Origin: JAAYAY01 sp963674575 | GTDB taxonomy: Bacteria; Planctomycetota; Planctomycetia; Pirellulales; Thermoguttaceae | DNA: 64,000 bases | Assembly (NCBI GenBank): GCA_963674575.2 | Contig: CAXXQT010000008.1 | Span: 620,001 to 684,000 of the forward strand | Reading direction: 5' to 3' | In this document: positions 25,835-34,215 of the stretch, piece after piece | Layout of the letters: every line of letters starts with the position of its first letter | Numbering within the stretch: position 1 is the first letter of the stretch | Notes under the pieces: model-generated | Databases searched by the model: none | Seen by the model: the letters and a program-made list of their open reading frames with translations, nothing else | What the model was told of the DNA's origin: nothing | Made by a program: the position numbers and the translations under genes

Positions 25835-26266
25835 TCACTTGCTCAGTGGGTTTTCCCAACGCAAGTGGGGGAACCGTGCGAAGTCCGTATCGCAGGAGAC
25901 GAGTGTTGCGCCGTAAGAAATGGCCAATGCAGCCAGATGTGCGTCCGTCGTCAGGTTGCCGGCAGTGCCGGTTTCGGCCAGTAGCCCCTTGAGTTGATGC
26001 CAGTGTTCTTTCGTTTCACGTACGATGTGGATTATGGGATGGCTTAACCAGTCTTCGACTTGCGCAGTGGCTTCCTCGACGCGGAGGGGGGAAGGGAAGA
26101 TACGATCGTTTGTCGAGAGTCGAAGAAACCCCAGGAGCACGGTCCATGACAGGCCGATCGCTTCGTCATTTGCCAACGCCGATTCCCACCAGGATCGTAC
26201 CCGCTCGTGCGGAGGAGCGTGTTCATTGATCACGTAGAGGAGAATATTCAGATCGACGAGTTTCAT
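25835..26266 (-). CDS. vapC: PIN-domain ribonuclease toxin (VapC family)
   Basis: A 143-residue PIN-domain RNase. The acidic metal-binding residues are visible in KLVDLNILLYVIN (first Asp), GLSWTVLLGFLRLS, GNLTTDAHLAALA (third Asp) and LVSCDTDFARFPHL (last Asp). The start at 26266 overlaps the end of the antitoxin gene by 4 nt, the classical toxin-antitoxin arrangement. VapC toxins cleave tRNA or rRNA when the antitoxin is degraded. The target here is unknown. Confidence 0.9.
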   Translation of the reverse strand: MKLVDLNILLYVINEHAPPHERVRSWWESALANDEAIGLSWTVLLGFLRLSTNDRIFPSPLRVEEATAQVEDWLSHPIIHIVRETKEHWHQLKGLLAETGTAGNLTTDAHLAALAISYGATLVSCDTDFARFPHLRWENPLSK

Positions 26267-26529
26267 TTGCGAAGCGCCATTTTCTGGGCCACTTCCTCGT
26301 CTTCCAACAAAGCGGCCAGCGCAAGGGCCTTGTTGAGATTGAGCCGAGGTTCTCCCATTGGGTAGGTTCTTTGGCGAAAAGGCGGTTGCTGCTTGCTGAC
26401 GGTACGTTCTCCCTGGATTCCACGGCGCAAGAAGCGGTTAATGAGTTTCGCCAGAGATGTACCTTCGTCGTGGGCTCGCTGCCTGAGTTCTTGGAGGAGA
26501 TCGTCGTCAATTGCTACCGTGGTTCTCAT
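26263..26529 (-). CDS. vapB: Ribbon-helix-helix antitoxin of the VapBC pair
   Basis: An 88-residue protein whose N-terminus (MRTTVAIDDDLLQELRQRA, then LAKLINRFLRRG) is a ribbon-helix-helix DNA-binding fold. The C-terminal tail (LNLNKALALAALLEDEEVAQ) is suited to occupy the toxin active site. It overlaps vapC by 4 nt. An inverted repeat immediately upstream (26532-26562) probably serves as the operator for autorepression. Confidence 0.88.
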   Translation of the reverse strand: MRTTVAIDDDLLQELRQRAHDEGTSLAKLINRFLRRGIQGERTVSKQQPPFRQRTYPMGEPRLNLNKALALAALLEDEEVAQKMALRK

Positions 26530-26568
26530 GGTGACATCATAGCATCATGTCATGTGATGTCAAGATGA
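26530..26568 (-). promoter_or_regulatory. Probable VapB operator
   Basis: Several copies of TGACATCA/TGATGTCA and CATCATGTCATGTGATG are packed directly before the antitoxin start, with dyad symmetry, as expected of a ribbon-helix-helix binding site. Confidence 0.6.
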
Positions 26569-26643
26569 CACAGTGATCGCCTGGCCGGGTTGTTCAACCG
26601 TTAGGGGGGTGACTTTTGGTCCCATCATCCTGTTGTCGCGCAG

Positions 26644-26722
26644 AAGCCGGGCTACATTGGGGCCTCGGCGGGATTGAGTTGTGCGGTTTGGCGTGGGCAA
26701 TTCAAGAGCCCGGCTTCTCTTT
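26644..26722. repeat. AGCCGGGCT inverted-repeat element, copy 1
   Basis: AGAAGCCGGGCT (26644-26655) pairs with AGCCCGGCTTCT near 26711-26722. The inner CAATTCAAGAGCCCGGCT matches the motif of the array at 32377-33446 in reverse. Confidence 0.7.
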
Positions 26723-26725
26723 GCG

Positions 26726-27610
26726 TCACTCCATGACGACGCCGCCGTCTTCGATGCGGTAGGGGAGGATTTCGTCGGGGCAGACGCTGCCGCGGTGTTT
26801 GGCCACGTACATGGCCCGGCGGAAGCGGGTGCCTTCGCGGATCTTGCCCAGGTAGATGACCGTGTTGGCGTTGGAGAGCACGTCGCCCTCGTCCAGGGGC
26901 CGCTCGATCAGGCCATCAAGGGTCGTTTCGTGGGAGGTCAGCAGGAGCTGGCAGCCGATTGAGCCGGGATCGTAGGAGTGGGCCGCGATCGCCTCGGCGT
27001 TGGTCCGGTAGTGTTCGCGGAACAGGTCGCGGGCGACCCATTCGGGTTCCTTGCGGAGGATCTGGTGGTAGACGTATTCGAACAGTTCGATCTGGATCGA
27101 ATCGCTGGGACGATCGACCGGCTCGATTCCGTCGACCACGGCCCGGCGGACTCCGCGAACGAAGTTGCCGTAGAAGAAGGCGATGGAGGCGTTGAGCCGG
27201 CTGGTCAATTCGGCCTGCCAGTCCTGCCACTGGTCGAAGTCGAGGTCGCGGCGGGAAACCCGCCGCCCGGCGTGGTTGAAGATGTGCAGGTAGTCGCCTA
27301 CCGGATAGTCGGCGTCGAAGAAGCCGTCCAACTCCACCCGATCCCGGGGCACGACGCAGTCGAGTTCGCGGCCGAACATGCGGGCGGCATACTCGGCGTG
27401 GTGCTGGGAATCGCCGCGGCTGCTCATGTCGAACAGAATGCCCGGCTTGCCTTCCTGCTTCAGCCCGGCCTGGGCGAATTGGAGTCCAAGTTGGGTCTTG
27501 CCGATCCCGGTGGAGCCGATCAGCACGGTCAACGTGCCCGGCAGCAACCCGCCGCCAAGGCGTTTGTCGAGTTCTTCAATTCCAGTGGAAAGACGCGGAG
27601 CGGTTGGCAT
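26726..27610 (-). CDS. KaiC/RecA-superfamily ATPase
   Basis: A 294-residue single-domain P-loop ATPase. The N-terminus LSTGIEELDKRLGGGLLPG followed by Walker A GSTGIGKT (about 32-39) is the KaiC/RadA-like signature. Further on are LLLTSHETTLDGLIE and the C-terminal VIYLGKIREGTRFRRAMYVAKHRG, which resembles the KaiC DUF835-like tail with its RMRG/KMRG motif. An insert of about 80 residues between strands (EPVDRPSDSIQIELFEYV) is unlike the clock protein. Such stand-alone KaiC-like ATPases often act in signalling or DNA metabolism. No histidine kinase or partner is next to it, so its role is unknown. Confidence 0.82.
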   Translation of the reverse strand: MPTAPRLSTGIEELDKRLGGGLLPGTLTVLIGSTGIGKTQLGLQFAQAGLKQEGKPGILFDMSSRGDSQHHAEYAARMFGRELDCVVPRDRVELDGFFDADYPVGDYLHIFNHAGRRVSRRDLDFDQWQDWQAELTSRLNASIAFFYGNFVRGVRRAVVDGIEPVDRPSDSIQIELFEYVYHQILRKEPEWVARDLFREHYRTNAEAIAAHSYDPGSIGCQLLLTSHETTLDGLIERPLDEGDVLSNANTVIYLGKIREGTRFRRAMYVAKHRGSVCPDEILPYRIEDGGVVME

Positions 27611-27631
27611 TAGAGGTTCCTGGAAAAGGAG

Positions 27632-27692
27632 AGAAAAAGCGGAAAGCGGAAAGCGGAAAGCGGAAAGCGGAAAGCTGAAAGCGGAGGAAGCT
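27632..27692. repeat. AAGCGGA heptamer tract
   Basis: Five perfect and three variant 7-base units (AAGCGGA, AAGCTGA, AAAGCGG) lie between the KaiC-like gene and the SDR gene. The register is the same 7 bp as at 14335-14702. Confidence 0.85.
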
Positions 27693-27699
27693 CACGGCT

Positions 27700-28473
27700 C
27701 TAAAACACGTTGGCCATGATGCCCCCGTCGACGACGATGGTGGTTCCCGTGATGTAGCTGCCGGCGTCGCTGGCGAGGAGGAGGGCGGGGCCGGCGATTT
27801 CTTCGGGTTTGCCCCAGCGGCCGATGGCGGTGCGGTTGGAGAAGGCGTCCTGCTGCTCCTTGCTCAGGATCGACATGGGCATTTCCGTGGCGATCGGGCC
27901 GGGAGCGATGCAGTTGACGGTGATGCCGTGGGGGCCCAGGTCGAGAGCGGTCGCCCGGCACATGCCGATCAGGGCGGCCTTGGTGGCCGAGTAGACGTTT
28001 CGCTTGGGGGTGCTGCCCAGGCCCATGATCGAGGAGATATGGATCACCCGGCCCCAGCCACGCTCCTTCATACCCGGCACGGCGGCCCGGGTGAGGGCCA
28101 TGACGCTGTTGAGGTTCAGTTCCACGCAGTAGTCCCAATCCTCGTCCTTGATCTCGTCAATGGGTTGGGGGATGTTCCAACCGGCGTTGTTGACGAGGAT
28201 GTCGATCTTGCCGAGTCGCTCGACGGCCTCGGCCGCCACGCGGTTGGCTTCGTCCCGCCGGGCCATGTCGGCGGTGATCGCCTCGACCTTCACGTCGGGG
28301 GCCAGCTTGCGCAGCTCTTCAACGGCCTGGTCGAGCCGCTCCTGGCCGCGACTGCAGAGGAACAGGTCGGCTCCGGCCCGGGCGAACAGGGAGGCCATGG
28401 CAAAGCCGATGCCCTTGCTGCCGCCAGTGATGAGGGCGGAGCGATTGGCGAGGGAGAAAGGAGAGTTTAACAT
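27700..28473 (-). CDS. SDR-family oxidoreductase
   Basis: A 257-residue classical short-chain dehydrogenase. The NAD(P)-binding TGGSKGIGFAMA at the N-terminus, the NNAGWNIPQPI motif and the catalytic Ser-Tyr-Lys set (HISSIMGLGS, VYSATKAALIGM) are all present, and the C-terminus (GSYITGTTIVVDGGIMANVF) is typical of FabG/gluconate-5-dehydrogenase-like members. The start at 28473 has GGAAGGA. Substrate cannot be defined from sequence; likely a sugar or acyl ketone reduced with NAD(P)H in the cytoplasm. It is a single gene, not clearly in an operon with the heptamer-separated KaiC-like gene. Confidence 0.92.
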   Translation of the reverse strand: MLNSPFSLANRSALITGGSKGIGFAMASLFARAGADLFLCSRGQERLDQAVEELRKLAPDVKVEAITADMARRDEANRVAAEAVERLGKIDILVNNAGWNIPQPIDEIKDEDWDYCVELNLNSVMALTRAAVPGMKERGWGRVIHISSIMGLGSTPKRNVYSATKAALIGMCRATALDLGPHGITVNCIAPGPIATEMPMSILSKEQQDAFSNRTAIGRWGKPEEIAGPALLLASDAGSYITGTTIVVDGGIMANVF

Positions 28474-28507
28474 GTTTGTTCCTTCCGGTAATGAACTTGC
28501 ATCGGTG

Positions 28508-29143
28508 TCAGGTGGCAGGAAACCACTCCTGAAGAGTCGTCTTCAGCTTGTTGAAGGCCGGGTCGACACAACGACGCAAACTGACTTGGGCGGCCAACTC
28601 GGCGTAGATGGCCGAAGACCTCGCCTTGCGGACGCTCCGAAGGGCCGCCTCCATCGCTTCCTTGGGGCGCTCGGGCTTTCCGTTGTCGGCAATACTGAAG
28701 TCGTGCTGCCGCAACGACTCCCGCACATCAGGCTTTCGGGCTGTCCAGCCAAGGGAATCATCGACTTTCGGGGAATCGCTCCACACCCAGGCTTCCAACT
28801 CCGGGTCGATGACAATTACGCGTGCTCTGTCGTCAGACCAGCCCGAAGTGGCTAGGGATTGTTCGACTTCCTCTTCGATCGTCGTTCTCGGCAGGCCCTC
28901 TTTGCCGGAGCCCTCGCGGTCAAAGACGACGAGGGCTTTTGAATATCGGCGGCAGAAGGGACGGAGAAGCTCGTGGGCGCGCAGGCAACAACCAGGATCA
29001 TTTTCCGTGTGAACCCGAATGGCATAGTCGATTCTGCGAATTCCCAACGCCTGGTGACGCTCCAACACACCTCCTATCGCGGCCTCCATATTCCTGTCCG
29101 CGAGAAGAAGAACAATGTCACGAGTTGACGCCGATTCGCTCAC
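28508..29143 (-). CDS. Putative TOPRIM/DUF4276-like nuclease partner of the AAA ATPase
   Basis: A 211-residue protein. An N-terminal DIVLLLADRNMEAAIGGVLE block is followed by ALVVFDREGSGKEG and VIVIDPELEAWVWSDSP. Acidic residues in this order, with the PELEAW motif, resemble the TOPRIM-like DUF4276/RloB-type proteins that work as effectors beside SMC-like ATPases. The GTG start at 29143 overlaps the ATPase stop codon (29140-29142) by GTGA and is preferred over an ATG 51 nt upstream that would sit inside the ATPase gene. Translational coupling points to a two-component system. The nuclease assignment is inference and needs structural comparison. Confidence 0.6.
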   Translation of the reverse strand: MSESASTRDIVLLLADRNMEAAIGGVLERHQALGIRRIDYAIRVHTENDPGCCLRAHELLRPFCRRYSKALVVFDREGSGKEGLPRTTIEEEVEQSLATSGWSDDRARVIVIDPELEAWVWSDSPKVDDSLGWTARKPDVRESLRQHDFSIADNGKPERPKEAMEAALRSVRKARSSAIYAELAAQVSLRRCVDPAFNKLKTTLQEWFPAT

Positions 29144-30408
29144 TCCAACACCCCGGAGGCAAAAAGTGTTCCCAGGTCTACGCCCCTGTGCCAATCTGCC
29201 AATTCGGGATGTTGATTCCCGGCAATGATCTCTGTTGCTCCCTCATCGGTTTTTGAGAAACAAAGCACTTCGCTCGGTTTGACAAGTCTCACAAACAAGG
29301 GCGAGTGGGTTGCCATTAGCACCTGTCCGTCATAAACGGAAGACAGGGATTGGTAGGCGAGTTCAATTGCTCGGGGATGAAGGCCGTTTTCCGGTTCCTC
29401 AACGAGCAGCGTGCCCCTCCAATCCTTGAGGTAGGCCGGCAGGGTCAAGGCGATGAGCCGCAGGGTTCCCTCGGAAACGAACCAGGAAGGCACGCGAACT
29501 CCATCTCCATATTCCAGCATCAAGTAGCGATGGCGATCGTCCTCTCGCAGAATGCTGTGGATGTCAACAAGGTCCGGTAACGCAATCCGCAGATGGGCGA
29601 GCCAATCGCGGAATGTGTTTGGTTGAGTTTCCTTGAAATCAGCGATGACCCACGGGAGGTTTGTCGCATTCGGTTGCAGGGGCTTGTGCCGTGCGAAAGG
29701 GCTTGCCGCGTGGAGCTGCCGGGAGTCGAGTTGGTAAGGCGTCAACTCAGTGGTCAGAAAGCGTTTGAGCCACGTTGCCCCCGGGAACTTCGACTCATCT
29801 TCCGGCAAATTGGCCAGGGTCGACTTCTCCGGGCTGAGGCAGAACTCCATGGGCTCGGGGGGAGACTGTGTGGTTTCGACGTAGAAACGGTCGCAACATC
29901 TGACCGTGTCGTCCGCAAGTCGAGTTGTCGTTTTCGAGAGAACGAGCCGATCTTCAAATCGCTCTTCCACACGCGTTGGCGAATCACCGAACTCGGTGAT
30001 AAGCGACTTCTGACTGTCGACGCTGGAGGCTCTGCCTTCTGGTGGCAGTCGCAAGAATCCACGCTCGGCGGCGATCATCCCACCTGGAGATGTCGTGATT
30101 GCCACCTCGTAGCGAAAGACGTTGTAGGCCGCCCTCAGCCGTTCCTTCGTATCGGTTGGGAGTGCAAGTTCAACGGCCAGTTCGAAGCCGTCGCCCTCTC
30201 GCTGCCAAATCAAGTCGAAGATGTTCCTGGTGCGCTCTTCGACGGCCGCGGCCAAACCATCCCTTGTGAGATGTCCCAGAAAGGACGCCACGTCAAGAAA
30301 CGTCGACTTCCCCGTTGCGTTGGGGCCGACCAGTAACTGGAACGGCCCCAGCGGTTGACTTACCGATCGCAGGCAACGGTAATTCCGTGCTTCGATGAGC
30401 GTAATCAC
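29140..30408 (-). CDS. AAA family ATPase (SMC/RecF-like, AAA_21 type)
   Basis: A 422-residue ATPase that starts MITLIEARNYRCLRSV, followed by Walker A GPNATGKST (about 29-37). In the C-terminal half are the ABC-type signature SEGTLRLIAL, Walker B GTLLVEEPENGLHP and the switch ATHSPLFV. This is the OLD/RecF-like AAA_21 class with a divided head and no long coiled coil. In defence operons such ATPases sense invasion and control an effector nuclease (for example the PARIS, Gabija and AbiL/Rlo types). Here the partner is the overlapping 28508-29143 gene. A REP-like hairpin separates it from the upstream leuB-family gene. Confidence 0.87.
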   Translation of the reverse strand: MITLIEARNYRCLRSVSQPLGPFQLLVGPNATGKSTFLDVASFLGHLTRDGLAAAVEERTRNIFDLIWQREGDGFELAVELALPTDTKERLRAAYNVFRYEVAITTSPGGMIAAERGFLRLPPEGRASSVDSQKSLITEFGDSPTRVEERFEDRLVLSKTTTRLADDTVRCCDRFYVETTQSPPEPMEFCLSPEKSTLANLPEDESKFPGATWLKRFLTTELTPYQLDSRQLHAASPFARHKPLQPNATNLPWVIADFKETQPNTFRDWLAHLRIALPDLVDIHSILREDDRHRYLMLEYGDGVRVPSWFVSEGTLRLIALTLPAYLKDWRGTLLVEEPENGLHPRAIELAYQSLSSVYDGQVLMATHSPLFVRLVKPSEVLCFSKTDEGATEIIAGNQHPELADWHRGVDLGTLFASGVLE

Positions 30409-30476
30409 AAGCCTGGCCTCGCGGGGAAGTTCGACTTCAGAGGACTTTGGAACGACAACGCTCCGGCTCGCTCGTC

Positions 30477-30597
30477 AGGAGAAGCGCAAAGTCGTGAAGG
30501 AAGGGGACAGGTCCATGTTTTCGGGCGGCGCATGTTCGCCAAAACACCGTACTGACCGAAAAATGGACCAGTCCCCGCGACTTCGCAGTTCTCCTGC
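30477..30597. repeat. REP-like hairpin with GGGGACAGGTCCAT arms
   Basis: GGGGACAGGTCCATGTTTTCGG (30503-30524) pairs with the reverse complement at 30556-30576; looser outer pairing reaches 30597. GGGGAC-type REPs are typical of those mobilised by TnpA-REP transposases. Isolated GGGGACA motifs recur near 31754 and 32039. Confidence 0.7.
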
Positions 30598-30598
30598 C

Positions 30599-31675
30599 TC
30601 AGGCGTCCAGCAGTTCCACGACCAGGTCGCCCACTTCCTTGGTGCCCATGCCCATCTTGCCGGCGGCCTGGCTCTTCATCTTGGTGCCGGTGGCGGTCAT
30701 GATGGCTTTCATGACGCGGTCGGCGGCCGACTGGCGACCGGCCTGCTCGAGGAGCATGGCCACGGCGCTGATCGTGGCGATGGGGTTGATCACGTTCTTA
30801 CCGGTGTATTTCGGCGCCGAGCCGCCCATGGGCTCGAACATGCTGGTTCCGCCCGGCTCGGGGTTGATGTTGCCGCCGGCGGCCACGCCCATGCCGCCCT
30901 GGAGGATGCCCGCCAGGTCGGTGATGATGTCGCCGAACATGTTCGTCGTGACGATCACGTCGTAGTATTCGGGGTTCTTCACCATCCACATGCAGCAGGC
31001 GTCGACGTGGTTGTAGTCGGTGGTGACGTCGGGGTATTCCTCGGCCACTTCCTGGAACGTTCGCCACCAGAGGTCGTGCCCGTAGGTCAGCACGTTGGTC
31101 TTGGCCACGAGGGTGAGCTGCTTCTTCTTGTTGCGGTTGCGGGTGTATTCGAAGGCCCAGCGGATGCAGCGCTCGCAGCCCTTGCGGGTGTAGACGGCCG
31201 TCTGGGTGGCCACTTCGTCGGGGGAGCCCTTCTTGAGGAAGCCGCCGATGCCGGCGTACATGTCTTCCGTGTTTTCGCGGACGACGACGAAGTCGAGGTC
31301 TTCCGGCGTGCGTCCGGCCAGCGGGGTTTCGACGCCGGGGAAGAGCTTGACGGGGCGGAGGTTGATGTACTGATCGAAATCGAAACGCATCTGGAGCAGC
31401 AGGCCCCGTTCGAGGATGCCGGGGGCCACGTCGGGATGGCCGATCGCGCCGAGGAGGATGGAGTCGAACTTGGAGAGTTCCTCAAGGGCGCCCTCGGGCA
31501 GAATCTCGCCGGTGGCCAGGTAGCGATCGCCGCCGTAGTCGAAGTCCTTGGTTTCAAGCTGGAAGCCTTCCAGCTTGGCGACGGCCTCGAGGACCTTGAC
31601 GCCCTCGGCTGCCACTTCGGGACCTGTACCGTCGCCACCGATGACGGCGACTTTGAGAATGTCGTTGCTGCTCAC
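30599..31675 (-). CDS. leuB: 3-isopropylmalate dehydrogenase-family beta-decarboxylating dehydrogenase
   Basis: A 358-residue enzyme of the isocitrate/isopropylmalate dehydrogenase family. It has VAVIGGDGTGPEVAAEG at the N-terminus, the decarboxylation motif VVRENTEDMYAGIG, the metal-binding block YNHVDACCMWMVK with NMFGDIITDLAG, and GSAPKYTGKNVINPIA at the NAD site. Isopropylmalate dehydrogenases oxidise and decarboxylate 3-isopropylmalate in leucine synthesis. NTED rather than NTGG in the substrate loop is also found in homoisocitrate, tartrate and archaeal-type enzymes, so leucine synthesis is the likely but not certain role. No other leu gene is adjacent. The start is GTG 31675. Confidence 0.85.
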   Translation of the reverse strand: MSSNDILKVAVIGGDGTGPEVAAEGVKVLEAVAKLEGFQLETKDFDYGGDRYLATGEILPEGALEELSKFDSILLGAIGHPDVAPGILERGLLLQMRFDFDQYINLRPVKLFPGVETPLAGRTPEDLDFVVVRENTEDMYAGIGGFLKKGSPDEVATQTAVYTRKGCERCIRWAFEYTRNRNKKKQLTLVAKTNVLTYGHDLWWRTFQEVAEEYPDVTTDYNHVDACCMWMVKNPEYYDVIVTTNMFGDIITDLAGILQGGMGVAAGGNINPEPGGTSMFEPMGGSAPKYTGKNVINPIATISAVAMLLEQAGRQSAADRVMKAIMTATGTKMKSQAAGKMGMGTKEVGDLVVELLDA

Positions 31676-32131
31676 GATTCGTTTTCCGTTGTTAGGTTGG
31701 AGAACTGGGATATTCGGCGAGTTTTCTTGTATCTATTCGGCCATTTGAAGGAAGGGGACACGGGGCCGGAAGGCGGGAAAACCGAGACGATCTGGCAAGA
31801 GCATTTCTCGCCGCGGAGCGGTCTCCGTGCTTGTCGGTCTTCTGTCGCCTACCGGCCTTTCCTGTTACTTCACTTGGCTGAAGGGTTACGCCTTTGCGTC
31901 CGGCTGCCCAGGAGAAACTGCCCCGCCAATAAGGGGCCCTATAGCTTGAGGACCGGGTAGACGCGTGAATTCCGAATTTTATCATCCCCCTGAGCGTGGG
32001 AAAACCGGGGGGCGAGCGACTCGGGGAATGGAACGAGGGGACAGTTGGTCTACTCTCAAGAGCCCTCAACCCGATAAAATGTTCAGGTGAGAACGCGAGG
32101 CACTCCCTTCCGCAGCGTGGTATGCTTGGGC
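31676..32131. other. Intergenic region without recognised genes
   Basis: It contains a tetracycline-like string of short GGGGACA motifs but no open frame with coding character. The promoter of the leuB-family gene is presumably at 31676-31760. Confidence 0.45.
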
Positions 32132-32368
32132 ATGTCCGGAGAACGATTAGACCTATCGAGCGACCCTCAGTTGAGCCATTCGACGCCGCGCTCATCTGAA
32201 TCACGACGTTTCTTGGGCATTCAATTTGCCTGTTGTGGTGTCTACCAAAGGGTTTACGTGAATCGGGCGGGAACCGCCTACGAGGGACGCTGTCCGAAGT
32301 GTTTCAAGCCGGTGCATATCAAGATTGGCCCGGGCGGAACGGGCGAACGCTTCTTCACGGCCTATTGA
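32132..32368 (+). CDS. Small Cys-rich conserved protein, possibly zinc-binding
   Basis: A 78-residue protein. After a Ser-rich start, the conserved core reads FACCGVYQRVYVNRAGTAY, EGRCPKCFKPVHIKIG and GGTGERFFTAY. The CC and CPKC pairs suggest a single zinc ribbon. The same core is recognisable as a widespread planctomycete hypothetical protein. ATG 32132 is the likely start; a GTG at 32087 would add 15 poorly conserved residues. It lies just before the 180-bp array. Function unknown; nucleic-acid or ribosome association is a guess. Confidence 0.72.
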   Translation: MSGERLDLSSDPQLSHSTPRSSESRRFLGIQFACCGVYQRVYVNRAGTAYEGRCPKCFKPVHIKIGPGGTGERFFTAY

Positions 32369-32376
32369 GGCTTCCT

Positions 32377-33446
32377 TAGCCGGGCTCTTGAATTGGCTAC
32401 CTCGCGCGAGGCAATGTGGCCTGTTGGGGTGGCGGAAGTAGTCCGGCTGTTGGTTTGAATTGCTGCTGACTCCAGAAGCCCGGCTGCGGATCATCCTGTT
32501 TCCGCCGCTGTAACGTCTCGTTGGAACCGACGGTAGCAGCCGGGCTGAAGCAGGGTAGCCGGGCTCTTGAATTGGCCACCTCGTGCGAGGCAATGTGGCC
32601 TGTTGGGGGGGGCGGAAATAGCCCGGCTCTTGGTTTCAATTGCCGCTGACGTAAGAAGCCCGGCTGCAGATCATCCGGTTTCTGCCGCTGCGACGCTTGT
32701 TTGGGACCCAACGGTAGCAGCCGGGCTGAAGCAGGGTAGCCGGGCTCTTGAATTGGCTACCTCTCGCGAGGCAATGTGGCCTGTTGGGGTGGCGGAAGTA
32801 GCCCGGCTCTTGGTTTGAATTGCTGCTGACTCCAGAAGCCCGGCTGCAGATCATCCTGTTTCCGCCGCTGCAATGTCTCGTTGGAACCGACGGTAGCAGC
32901 CGGGCTGAAGCAGGGTAGCCGGGCTCTTGAATTGGCTACCTCTCGCGAGGCAATGTGGCCTGTTGGGGTGGCGGAAGTAGCCCGGCTCTTGGTTTCAATT
33001 GCCGCTGACGTAAGAAGCCCGGCTGCGGATCATCCGGTTTCTGCCGCTGCAACGCTCGCTTGGAACCCAACGGTAGCAGCCGGGCTGAAGCAGGGTAGCC
33101 GGGCTCTTGAATTGGCTACCTCTCGCGAGGCAATGTGGCCTGTTGGGGTGGCGGAAATAGCCCGGCTCTTGGTTTGAATTGCTGCTGACTCCAGAAGCCC
33201 GGCTGCGGATCATCCGGTTTCTGCCGCTGCAACGCTCGCTTGGAACCCAACGGTAGCAGCCGGGCTGAAGCAGGGTAGCCGGGCTCTTGAATTGGCCACC
33301 TCTCGCGAGGCAATGTGGCCTGTTGGGGTGGCGGAAGTAGCCCGGCTCTTGGTTTGAATTGCTGCTGACTCCAGAAGCCCGGCTGCAGATCATCCTGTTT
33401 CCGCCGCTGTAACGTCTCGTTGGAACCGACGGTAGCAGCCGGGCTG
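32377..33446. repeat. Six-copy tandem array of a 180-bp unit
   Basis: Units begin with TAGCCGGGCTCTTGAATTG at 32377, 32556, 32737, 32916, 33096 and 33276; the last ends at about 33446. Each unit carries palindromic AGCCCGGCT and GCAGCCGGGCT pairs, CTCGCGAGGCAATGTGGCC and CGGTAGCAGCCGGGC. Two sub-variants of the second half (TTTCAATTGCCGCTGACGTA, TTTGAATTGCTGCTGACTCC) alternate. No coding function is visible; small open frames in it are shadows. Confidence 0.97.
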
Positions 33447-33608
33447 TTCCCCCAAAAAGTTTGGGGATTCTTGATCGTCTCCAAGACTGTCTCTTGAGTC
33501 GATTGGCCTTTTCGGCTACTCTCTCGCCGCTTTGTGGTCGGGGCGTTTGTGTGTCCCCCCGTTTTGGTTGCTTGTTTTTCCCAAGGAACGTCGGCCTTGT
33601 CCTCCACC

Positions 33609-34094
33609 ATGGACTACGATATTCAGCGATGTACCCGGCATTGTGCCGCCACGGAGCGGGAGTTTTCGCCTGGCGAGGAGTTTTTCTCCGTGTTGATTGC
33701 GGAAGGGGCCGATTTGCGGCGGTTGGACTATTGCGCCGAGGCCTGGGAAGGCCCGCCGGAGAATGCGACGGGTTGGTGGCGTTCGCGGATGCCTTCGGCG
33801 ACGGCTAACCGGATGCACTGGGCCCCCAACGACGTGATGCTCCACTTTTTTGAAGGGCTGGAAGCCCAGCCGGAGCGTGCGGACATGCGGTTTGTTTTGG
33901 GACTGCTGCTGGTTCGGCGACGGGTGATGCGGGAGGAGGATCGCACGAAGGACGAACAGGGACGGGAGGTGACGGTTCTGTTCTGCCCGCGAAACGATAA
34001 GACCTACGAAGTGCCAACGGTCATGCCGGGCCCGGCACGGGTGGAAGAGATCCAGGAGGAACTGGCCCAGTTGCTGTTTGCCAAGGCGGACTGA
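33609..34094 (+). CDS. Conserved hypothetical protein
   Basis: A 161-residue soluble protein (MDYDIQRCTRHCAATE, LRRLDYCAEAWEGPPE, FVLGLLLVRRRVMREED, VTVLFCPRNDKTYEVPTV) with a Cys-rich beginning and mixed alpha/beta character. Codon use fits coding sequence. The same type of protein appears in planctomycetes beside a lipoprotein gene as here, so the two may work together in the envelope. No catalytic motif is recognised. Confidence 0.72.
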   Translation: MDYDIQRCTRHCAATEREFSPGEEFFSVLIAEGADLRRLDYCAEAWEGPPENATGWWRSRMPSATANRMHWAPNDVMLHFFEGLEAQPERADMRFVLGLLLVRRRVMREEDRTKDEQGREVTVLFCPRNDKTYEVPTVMPGPARVEEIQEELAQLLFAKAD

Positions 34095-34125
34095 TTGCTG
34101 GTAGAGACAACTGTTGCGGATAGTC

Positions 34126-34196
34126 GCTCTTCGCTCCACGAAGAGGCGTTTATTCGCGGAAAAGACGTTTGTTCGCGGAGCGAACAACGACATTTA
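34126..34196. repeat. TTCGCGGAGCGAACAACGAC dispersed repeat, copy 1
   Basis: Contains CTCTTCGCTCCACGAAGAG and GTTTGTTCGCGGAGCGAAC hairpins ending in AACGACATTA. The related second copy is at 53456-53516. It lies just upstream of the lipoprotein start. Confidence 0.8.
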
Positions 34197-34215
34197 CGGA
34201 TTGGTTGGAGACGCG

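Noticed and set aside
32087..32131. Extended GTG start of the Cys-rich protein
   Set aside because: The added residues are poorly protein-like; the ATG at 32132 is preferred, though not proven.
32377..33446. CRISPR-like array
   Set aside because: The units are tandem repeats of 180 bp without spacers, and no cas genes are present.
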